Source: Verrucomicrobiales bacterium (lineage in GTDB: Bacteria; Verrucomicrobiota; Verrucomicrobiia; Limisphaerales; UBA1096). Taken from it: 5,592 bases of DNA. The notes under the pieces were generated by a model. It was given only the letters and a program-made list of their open reading frames with translations. It made no database searches and had not been told where the DNA came from. The stretch lies in assembly GCA_028817635.1 (NCBI GenBank), contig JAPPPH010000279.1, positions 20,658 to 26,249 on the forward strand. Reading direction: 5' to 3'. Both the position numbers and the translations under genes were made by a program. Of this stretch, positions 1-4,914 are shown piece after piece (positions within the stretch are counted from its first letter, which is position 1; each line of letters starts with the position of its first letter).

Positions 1-254
1 CTCGACGTATCGCGCCGCCCGCCGTCTGCTCCCGCGCGGTGTATCAGGTAGCCGGCGTGGCCGAAGACTGTCCCGACATCGCCCTTGGCCAGCTCGACCC
101 TGAAACGCTCGGCGTCGGCTGGCTTGGGCGGTTTGCCGAACCACTGCATGTTGCTCTTCACAAAAATCTGTGTGCTTTCGCAATCGACGGAGCGGGCGCG
201 TTCAATCGCTTTCCAGGCGCCGCCGGCGGTTGACATGTGGGATCCGAGCTTCAT
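1..254 (-). CDS. nfo: Endonuclease IV (AP endonuclease), N-terminal part, cut by the window edge
   Basis: Endonuclease IV is a metal-dependent TIM-barrel enzyme that cuts DNA 5' to abasic sites in base-excision repair, in the cytoplasm. The minus strand reads 84 residues from ATG 254-252 to the window edge without a stop; the C-terminal two thirds or so and most metal ligands lie outside. Visible family signs are GSHMSTAGG at residues 4-12 (family form GAHVSxAGG), TQIFVKSNMQW at 28-38 (family QIFTKNxxQW) and FGHAGYLI at 64-71, whose His66 matches the first zinc-ligand His (His69 in E. coli Nfo) and Tyr69 the DNA-probing Tyr. ATG 254 is preferred to ATG 236 because the later start would remove the conserved GSH. 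No Shine-Dalgarno is visible. The Asn that usually follows YLI is His72 here. Divergent from the kinase gene. Family assignment is fairly sure; it rests on the N-terminus only. Confidence 0.85.
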   Translation of the reverse strand, partial: MKLGSHMSTAGGAWKAIERARSVDCESTQIFVKSNMQWFGKPPKPADAERFRVELAKGDVGTVFGHAGYLIHRAGADGGRRDTS

Positions 255-262
255 TTTTGAGC

Positions 263-274
263 GCTTGGCCAAGC
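263..274. repeat. Iterated palindrome, 12-bp perfect copy
   Basis: GCTTGGCCAAGC, a perfect 12-bp inverted repeat 9 bp upstream of the nfo start. It matches the 14-bp consensus except for the last base on the right. Confidence 0.8.
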
Positions 275-333
275 AAAGCGGAGCGGCAGCATGCGGGGCG
301 GCGGCGGAGCGGTAAAGCGTTGAGTGCCGAATC

Positions 334-347
334 CGCTTGGCCAAGCG
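334..347. repeat. Iterated palindrome, perfect 14-bp copy
   Basis: CGCTTGGCCAAGCG, perfectly self-complementary, in the nfo/kinase spacer, 42 bp before the chosen kinase start. Confidence 0.85.
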
Positions 348-365
348 CAGGCGGCTTTTTACTCT

Positions 366-379
366 CGCTTGGCCAAGCG
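366..379. repeat. Iterated palindrome, perfect 14-bp copy
   Basis: A second identical CGCTTGGCCAAGCG, 32 bp after the previous copy (start to start) and ending 10 bp before the kinase ATG. The two copies could pair with each other in RNA as well as fold individually, and could hide the kinase translation start. Confidence 0.85.
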
Positions 380-389
380 CAACGCGACC

Positions 390-3300
390 ATGAGCAAACC
401 CAGCGACAGCACCAGTCAACAATACGCCGAGGATCCGACGGTGTTCGATGAGGTGGTCGTCGGCATCTTCCGAAGCTCGCACGAGGGGAAGTACATTTAT
501 GCCAACTGCCGCCTGGCTGAGTTGTACGGGTACGATTCGCCCGCGGCGCTGATCGAGGCGATCGGCGACATTGAGGGCCAGCTCTACGTGGATCCGAATC
601 AGCGTGAGTTGTTCCTCAACCTCATCCGGGTGCAGGGCAGAATTGAGCAGTTTGAGTCAGAGATTCTCCGGAAGGACGGATCGCGAATCTGGATTTCTGA
701 AACGGCGCGCGAAGTTTGCGATGCTGCAGGCGAGTCACTTTTCTACGAGGGGACGGTTCAGGATATTACAGAACAAAAAAGGGCGGAGCTGGAGCTGCGC
801 CGATCTGAGATTTTGTTTCATTCACTGGTGGAGAATCTGCCGCAGAAAATTTTCCGGAAGGATGCCGGCGGCAAGTTTGTTTTCGCCAATAACGGGTTTT
901 GCGAGGAGTTGGGCAAGACGAGGCGGGAGATCATCGGCAAAACCGACTTCGATTTTTTTCCTGCCGACCTCGCCAACAAATACCGCGAGGACGACTTTGG
1001 CATCATGGAAAGCGGCAAGTCGCTCGACACGGTGGAGGAACACGTAGCGGCAGACGGGGAGAAGGCTTGGGTGCATGTGGTCAAGACGCCCACCTACGAT
1101 GAGGCCAGCCGATGCTCCGGGGTGCAGGGAATTTTCTGGGATGTCACCCTACAGAAACGCACAGAGATGGCGTTGGCGCACGAACGTGACTTGTTGCGTA
1201 CGCTGCTCGACAGCATTCCGGACCGGATATATTTCAAAGACAGTAACAGCCGGTTTTTGATGATCAGCCGAGAGCTGGCCAAAGACTTCGGGCTGGGGAG
1301 ACCGGAGGATGCGGTCGGGAAGACCGACGCGGACTTTTTCAGTGTGGAACACGCCAAGCTTGCGTTGGAGGATGAGCTGAAGATTTTAAAGAGCGGCAGG
1401 GCAATCATCGGCAAAACGGAAAAGGAAACCTGGAATGACGGCAGTGTTGGGTGGGTGTTGACGACCAAGATGCCGATGCGAAACCCGGAGGGTAAAATCA
1501 TAGGTACATTTGGCGTATCAAAGGACATCACACCGCTCAAGGAGGCGGAGGGTCAACTGGCGCACGCGAGGGATGCCGCGCTTGAGTCCGCCAAGGTGAA
1601 GGCTGAATTTCTGGCGAACACTAGCCACGAGATCCGCACGCCAATGAACGCGATCATCGGCATGACAGGGTTGCTGCTTGATACGTCTTTGAACGAGCAG
1701 CAGCGTGATTTTCTCACGACCATCCGGGACAGCGCCGACGCGCTCCTCGAGATTATAAACGACATTCTAGATTTTTCAAAAATCGAAGCGAAGAAACTGG
1801 ACATTGAAAAAGTGCCATTCGATCTGAGGGAGACGGTGGAAAGTACAATTGATCTTTTGGCGGAACGCTCCCAGAGCAAGGGCTTGGTGTTGGGCTGTCT
1901 GGTTTATGAGGACGTTTGGACTCGCGTGGTGGGTGACCCCGGTCGACTCCGGCAAATCCTGACAAACCTTGTTGGCAACGCGATCAAGTTTACCGAACAG
2001 GGGGAGGTGATGGTGAAGATTCAACAGGAACGGGAGACAGCCTCCCGTGTGGATTTGTTGATCGAGATTGTCGACACCGGCATCGGTATTTCCGAAGAGT
2101 TTCAGAAGAAATTATTCCAGCCGTTCACGCAGGCGGACGGATCGCTAACGCGCCGTTATGGCGGCACCGGCCTTGGCCTGACGATTTCAAAACAGCTCTC
2201 CGAGATGATGGGCGGCGAGATCGGCCTTGAGAGCAAACTTGGCCAAGGATCCACTTTTAAAATCAAGCTGCCGTTTCAAAAGGACAACAGCGGAGAAGTA
2301 ACATCAGAGGATGAGCTGTTGACCGGGCTCAACATTCTGATCGTGGACGACAACGAAACCAACCAACAGATTCTGAATCACCAACTCCGAGCGCGCCGCG
2401 TCAAGACCACCGAGGCACAGAGCGTCGATGAAGCCATGAGCCTGCTTCAGCAACAGGCGTCCACGGAAGCTCCGTTTCAGGTCGTGATCCTAGATTGCCA
2501 GATGCCGGACGTCGATGGCCTGTCGTTGTCACGGTCGATCAAGGACGACCTTTTGTTCGCCGAGGTCAAAATCATTTTGCTCACATCCATGGGGCAATCG
2601 ATTGACAGTGAAGAGTGGAGGCGTTCGGGGGTTGATGCCTGCATGGTCAAGCCGGTGAAACAGACCCGCCTCCTGAAGAGCATCGCGAAGTTGCTGACCG
2701 GGGAGGGAGACTCCGGCACCTCGAAGGAGGCCAAACCGGTCGAGGCCAAGTCGTTGCGTATCCTTGTCGCCGAGGACAACACAGTGAACCAGAAGGTGAT
2801 CCTGCTGCAGTTGAAAAAATTGGGCTACAGCGCGGACGCCGTGGCCAACGGGCTTGAGGCGGTCGAGGGCGTGCGCAAGATTCCATATGATGTCGTGTTG
2901 ATGGACTGCCACATGCCGGAGATGAACGGGTACGAGGCAACGCGTGCCATCCGGCAGATGAGCGGCCGTGCCCAACTCACACGGATTATTGCGGTCACGG
3001 CCAACGCCGACCCCGAGGAACGCCGCAAGTGCCTCGACGTGGGGATGGACGATTACCTGATCAAGCCGATCAATCTGGAAAAACTGAAGAACGCGATGGG
3101 CGGAATCGCAAGCGACGTCGGCGCGGCGCAGGGGGTCGTGACAGCCTCCGATGCTGATGCGATAGTTGAGGGGCTAAAGTCGTTCGGGGATGCCGCCGTG
3201 ATTGGTGAATTGATCGATCTTTTCCTTGGCGATGCCCCCGGGAAAATTGCCCAGGCACAAAAGGCGATTGACTCGGAGAACGCCGCCGAGACACGGGAGG

Positions 3301-3491
3301 CGATTCATTCGCTCAAGGGCAGTGCGCGCAACCTGCACGCAGAAGCGTTGGCCCGTGCGTGTGAAAATCTGGAGCAACAATCTAAGAAGGGGAGACTTGA
3401 GTCAGCCGCAGCCGACCTCAAGCGTATCGAGGAGGAGTTGCAAAAGGTCATTGCCGTGCTCGAGGGAGAGAAGGTCCGGCTAGGTCTTTAG
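390..3491 (+). CDS. Soluble hybrid sensor histidine kinase: PAS-PAS-PAS-HisKA-HATPase-REC-REC-HPt
   Basis: A 1033-residue cytosolic hybrid histidine kinase with a complete internal phosphorelay. Domains from ATG 390: PAS1 about 18-128 (ends DITEQKR), PAS2 136-255, PAS3 263-383, HisKA about 403-468 with phospho-acceptor His413 in NTSHEIRTPMN, and HATPase about 515-630 with N-box Asn530, G1 box DTGIGI from Asp562 and G2 box GGTGLGL 591-597. Receiver 1 is about 649-768 (Asp653/Asp654, phospho-Asp702, Lys754), receiver 2 about 791-905 (Glu795/Asp796, phospho-Asp839, Lys892), and the HPt domain about 930-1030 with His973 in AIHSLKG. Every key residue is present. There is no membrane segment or signal peptide, so the signal is probably intracellular, sensed by the PAS domains. 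The domain order is like BarA/ArcB-type tripartite kinases without the membrane part. ATG 390 is chosen over GTG 324 because the extra 22 residues are palindrome-derived; neither start has a clear ribosome site. No response regulator lies beside it. Ligand and output are unknown. Confidence 0.96.
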   Translation: MSKPSDSTSQQYAEDPTVFDEVVVGIFRSSHEGKYIYANCRLAELYGYDSPAALIEAIGDIEGQLYVDPNQRELFLNLIRVQGRIEQFESEILRKDGSRIWISETAREVCDAAGESLFYEGTVQDITEQKRAELELRRSEILFHSLVENLPQKIFRKDAGGKFVFANNGFCEELGKTRREIIGKTDFDFFPADLANKYREDDFGIMESGKSLDTVEEHVAADGEKAWVHVVKTPTYDEASRCSGVQGIFWDVTLQKRTEMALAHERDLLRTLLDSIPDRIYFKDSNSRFLMISRELAKDFGLGRPEDAVGKTDADFFSVEHAKLALEDELKILKSGRAIIGKTEKETWNDGSVGWVLTTKMPMRNPEGKIIGTFGVSKDITPLKEAEGQLAHARDAALESAKVKAEFLANTSHEIRTPMNAIIGMTGLLLDTSLNEQQRDFLTTIRDSADALLEIINDILDFSKIEAKKLDIEKVPFDLRETVESTIDLLAERSQSKGLVLGCLVYEDVWTRVVGDPGRLRQILTNLVGNAIKFTEQGEVMVKIQQERETASRVDLLIEIVDTGIGISEEFQKKLFQPFTQADGSLTRRYGGTGLGLTISKQLSEMMGGEIGLESKLGQGSTFKIKLPFQKDNSGEVTSEDELLTGLNILIVDDNETNQQILNHQLRARRVKTTEAQSVDEAMSLLQQQASTEAPFQVVILDCQMPDVDGLSLSRSIKDDLLFAEVKIILLTSMGQSIDSEEWRRSGVDACMVKPVKQTRLLKSIAKLLTGEGDSGTSKEAKPVEAKSLRILVAEDNTVNQKVILLQLKKLGYSADAVANGLEAVEGVRKIPYDVVLMDCHMPEMNGYEATRAIRQMSGRAQLTRIIAVTANADPEERRKCLDVGMDDYLIKPINLEKLKNAMGGIASDVGAAQGVVTASDADAIVEGLKSFGDAAVIGELIDLFLGDAPGKIAQAQKAIDSENAAETREAIHSLKGSARNLHAEALARACENLEQQSKKGRLESAAADLKRIEEELQKVIAVLEGEKVRLGL
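2238..2247. repeat. Short 10-bp copy of the palindrome core, inside the kinase
   Basis: CTTGGCCAAG, read as LGQ in the kinase C-terminal ATPase region (SKLGQGSTF). Because G-x-GSTF is a conserved kinase motif, this copy may be chance rather than a member of the repeat family. Confidence 0.4.
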
Positions 3492-3992
3492 CAGCTTGTT
3501 GCGTCTGCGCCCGAGGAGATGCCAAGCGGCCAGTCCGGCCAGGGCTGCCCAGCCAAGCGATTGGCCAAGCGGCGCACCGAACACCACAGTGGCATTAAAC
3601 CACATGAACGCCATGAACCCATGGGTGACACCTCCAAGCCAGGCGGGCCGCGCCTCATGACTGCGCTTGGCCAAGTGCCACCAGACGCAGTCCCCCAGCC
3701 AGACAAGCGTGAAGGCGTAGTTGAAATACAGCCCCACGCCTGTGTTTGTTCCGGTGACTTTGGCGGTTTGCCGGGCAGTGGCGGCGAGCGCTTGGCTGTG
3801 GCTCCATTCGTGCTCAAAGTGAAAGGCGCAGACGAAGTGAGCCATGAAGATTCCAAGGCCAAGCGACCACAGGCAGAAGGCGCTTGGCCAGGCGCCTGGT
3901 TCACGGCGATCCGGCCATTTGGCCAAGGCGCCCACATAGCACGCCAAGGCCATGAAAGCCGTTAGTCGAATTGCCAAATCCGCACCGCTCAT
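3480..3992 (-). CDS. His-rich multi-pass membrane protein of unknown function
   Basis: A 170-residue protein with four to five hydrophobic segments (about 6-24, 38-60, 85-105, 119-140, 145-160) and a basic tail (RRRNK at 162-166), so an inner-membrane protein. I do not recognise an assigned function; it recalls conserved membrane proteins of planctomycetes and verrucomicrobia, from memory only. The striking part is the end of segment 2, AHFVCAFHFEHEWSH (51-65), with His52, His58, His61 and His65. Further His residues are 106, 112, 124 and 158, near membrane borders; such a set could bind heme or a metal (inference). The same frame is open upstream to ATG 4115, giving 211 residues, but those 41 extra residues are polar and lie in a region overlapping an inverted repeat, so ATG 3992-3990 is preferred. 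Neither start has a Shine-Dalgarno. The 3' end overlaps the kinase gene by 12 bp, tail to tail. Four copies of the iterated palindrome lie inside it. Confidence 0.8.
   Translation of the reverse strand: MSGADLAIRLTAFMALACYVGALAKWPDRREPGAWPSAFCLWSLGLGIFMAHFVCAFHFEHEWSHSQALAATARQTAKVTGTNTGVGLYFNYAFTLVWLGDCVWWHLAKRSHEARPAWLGGVTHGFMAFMWFNATVVFGAPLGQSLGWAALAGLAAWHLLGRRRNKLLKT
3561..3568. repeat. Palindrome core with one matching flank
   Basis: TTGGCCAA followed by GCG, preceded by a half-site GCCAAGCG (3552-3559). On the minus strand it is read as LGQ (residues 142-144) of the membrane protein, between its last two hydrophobic segments. Confidence 0.55.
3663..3678. repeat. Extended palindrome copy with one mismatch
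   Basis: GCGCTTGGCCAAGTGC: a perfect 10-bp core at 3666-3675, one mismatched pair, then two more matching pairs. Read as HLAK (106-109) in the membrane protein, just after the third hydrophobic segment. Confidence 0.7.
3881..3894. repeat. Palindrome copy with one substitution
   Basis: CGCTTGGCCAGGCG differs from the 14-bp consensus at a single base. Read on the minus strand as AWPS (34-37) in the loop before the second hydrophobic segment of the membrane protein. Confidence 0.65.
3919..3926. repeat. Palindrome core copy
   Basis: TTGGCCAA with an extra G on the right. Read as LAK (23-25) at the end of the first hydrophobic segment of the membrane protein. Confidence 0.5.
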
Positions 3993-4338
3993 GCGTGTGA
4001 AATAATCAACCCGGCCGTAGGGAGCGAGTTTTTTTGCGGCCACGGGATAAACCCCTTGACGGGCTGAAAAAATAGTTTCACTAATTGGCTGCACGAGGGA
4101 GTTCGCTCGCTTCATAAATCAATTATGAAGGAAATCCTATCTTGAGGATCACCACATTGCTGCAACTTCAGCCTATCTTCGGCCACCATGTTATTGTACC
4201 AGCGCATCTTCTAAAATCAATTTTTTAGCAAAAACCTATGAATAGCATAAGCATCTTTATCTCCATCATCGAATTCAAGTTCACCTCTAACACAAACCTA
4301 GGCTCGATCAATATAGTCTCCAACCCAAGCTGTTTCAA
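3993..4338. other. Spacer with no confident gene between divergent membrane-protein gene and ppa
   Basis: About 346 bp without a gene I would defend. Its central part is distinctly AT-rich: my hand count over 4141-4320 is 71 G+C in 180 (about 39%). It should hold promoters for both divergent genes. The best plus-strand trace is TTGACG at 4056-4061 followed at 18 bp by ACTAAT (4080-4085), a good -35 but a poor -10, some 250 bp before ppa. It also contains a perfect inverted repeat (4110-4130), a weaker one (CTAAAA 4211-4216 with TTTTAG 4223-4228), a 9-bp direct repeat AAATCAATT (4116-4124 and 4214-4222) and a possible 34-codon leader frame. Confidence 0.5.
4110..4130. promoter_or_regulatory. 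Perfect 8-bp inverted repeat, possible operator or hairpin
   Basis: CTTCATAA, a 5-nt centre ATCAA, then TTATGAAG. It is AT-rich and has no T-run, so it does not look like an intrinsic terminator. Its position between two divergent genes suits a dimeric regulator's operator. It covers the ATG at 4115-4113 of the longer membrane-protein frame. Function is inferred from symmetry and position only. Confidence 0.4.
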
Positions 4339-4342
4339 ATGA
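4238..4342 (+). CDS. Possible 34-codon leader frame overlapping the ppa start
   Basis: ATG 4238 opens a 34-residue frame ending in TGA 4340-4342, which overlaps the ppa ATG as ATGA, the classic arrangement for translational coupling. The peptide begins MNSISIFISIIEFKF, rich in Ile, Phe and Ser. There is no Shine-Dalgarno and no family I recognise. A 34-codon open frame in AT-rich DNA arises by chance fairly often, so only the exact ATGA junction favours it. Confidence 0.15.
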   Translation: MNSISIFISIIEFKFTSNTNLGSINIVSNPSCFK

Positions 4343-4866
4343 GTCTTGTAAACCGAATCCCGATCGGAAAAGAGAGTCCTGATGTTATCAACTGCATCAT
4401 TGAGATTCCTAAAGACACAAACGCCAAATACGAGTACGACGAGGAGCTGGATATCTTCAGGCTGAATCGCTGCCTCTACAGCTCCATGCGCTACACGTCG
4501 TCCTATGGGTTCATCCCGCAGACTTTTGCACTGGACAACGACCCGCTCGACATCGTCATTTACAATAATATTCCGATCCAAACTGGCACATTGGTGGAGG
4601 TGAAACCGATCGCGGTGTTGGACATGACCGACAACGGCGACGAGGACTACAAGATCGTGGGTGTTCCGATGAGCCATGTGCGCGAATACAAGTCGCTGCG
4701 CGATCTTGATGCGCACTGGGTCACCACCACCGCGAATTTCTTTTCCCACTACAAGAGTCTGGAAAACAAGGAAGTGGAGGTAAAAGGCTGGCTTTCCAAG
4801 ACCGCCGCAAAGAAGATCATCAAGAATGCCCACCGCCGTTGGTGCGACTTATTGCACAACGGATGA
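4339..4866 (+). CDS. ppa: Soluble inorganic pyrophosphatase, family I
   Basis: Cytosolic Mg-dependent enzyme that hydrolyses pyrophosphate to two phosphates and so pulls PPi-releasing biosynthetic reactions forward. The 175 residues match the E. coli Ppa length and align almost without gaps. The signature is DNDPLDI at 66-72 (family D-x-D-P-x-D), giving metal ligands Asp66, Asp68 and Asp71. Other matching active-site residues are Glu22, Lys30, Glu32, Arg44, Tyr52, Tyr56, Asp98, Asp103, Lys105, Tyr138 and Lys139; all are present, so the enzyme should be active. ATG 4339 gives the usual N-terminus; no Shine-Dalgarno precedes it. The gene is free of the iterated palindrome. It is followed after 48 bp by a threonylcarbamoyl-AMP synthase gene in the same orientation and reading frame, probably one operon, whose product releases PPi. 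Confident assignment. Confidence 0.96.
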   Translation: MSLVNRIPIGKESPDVINCIIEIPKDTNAKYEYDEELDIFRLNRCLYSSMRYTSSYGFIPQTFALDNDPLDIVIYNNIPIQTGTLVEVKPIAVLDMTDNGDEDYKIVGVPMSHVREYKSLRDLDAHWVTTTANFFSHYKSLENKEVEVKGWLSKTAAKKIIKNAHRRWCDLLHNG

Positions 4867-4914
4867 TCCAAACCGAAGCCGACAGACAGTCTAGATTCTG
4901 GCGCAATACCAGCC

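Larger units (their letters stand above)
255..389. promoter_or_regulatory. Divergent spacer between nfo and the kinase gene, with three palindromes
   Basis: These 135 bp must hold the promoters of both divergent genes, if each has its own, but I see no convincing -35/-10 pair on either strand. It contains three copies of the CGCTTGGCCAAGCG-type palindrome (listed separately) and a 9-bp direct repeat GCGGAGCGG at 278-286 and 304-312. A GTG at 324 would open the kinase frame 22 codons earlier, directly after an in-frame TGA. Those 22 codons are largely the two palindromes read as LGQA and RLAKR, so I treat them as spacer. A run of five T follows the second palindrome by 8 nt (355-359), too loosely placed for a normal terminator. 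Confidence 0.4.

Noticed and set aside
334..359. Intrinsic terminator formed by the palindrome plus a T-run
   Set aside because: The T-run starts 8 nt after the stem, the 14-bp palindrome would need a tight loop that reduces the stem, and no gene ends here.
324..389. N-terminal extension of the kinase from GTG 324
   Set aside because: Most of the added 22 residues are the iterated palindrome read in two frames (LGQA, RLAKR). ATG 390 leaves the first PAS domain complete.
39..451. Overlapping plus-strand frames at the left end
   Set aside because: They oppose the minus-strand endonuclease IV gene, which has clear family motifs, or run out of frame through the spacer.
2529..2975. 148-codon minus-strand frame
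   Set aside because: Antisense to both receiver domains of the kinase; no recognisable domain.
3519..3965. 148-codon plus-strand frame within the membrane-protein gene
   Set aside because: The opposite strand has coherent hydrophobic segments and a plausible start. This frame gives a low-complexity polar product with no motif.
4056..4085. Sigma-70 promoter TTGACG-N18-ACTAAT for ppa
   Set aside because: The -10 box lacks the key first two bases and the site is about 250 bp from the gene. Not strong enough to list as a promoter.
3993..4115. 41-residue N-terminal extension of the membrane protein from ATG 4115
   Set aside because: The added segment is polar, lies on the edge of AT-rich spacer DNA, and its ATG falls within the inverted repeat. 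The internal ATG directly precedes the first hydrophobic segment.
4211..4228. Small inverted repeat CTAAAA/TTTTAG as a terminator or operator
   Set aside because: A six-bp all but AT-only stem in AT-rich DNA is expected by chance.
4225..4833. 202-codon open frame on the minus strand
   Set aside because: It is antisense to ppa, whose catalytic residues are all intact. The translation has no family features and looks like a shadow.
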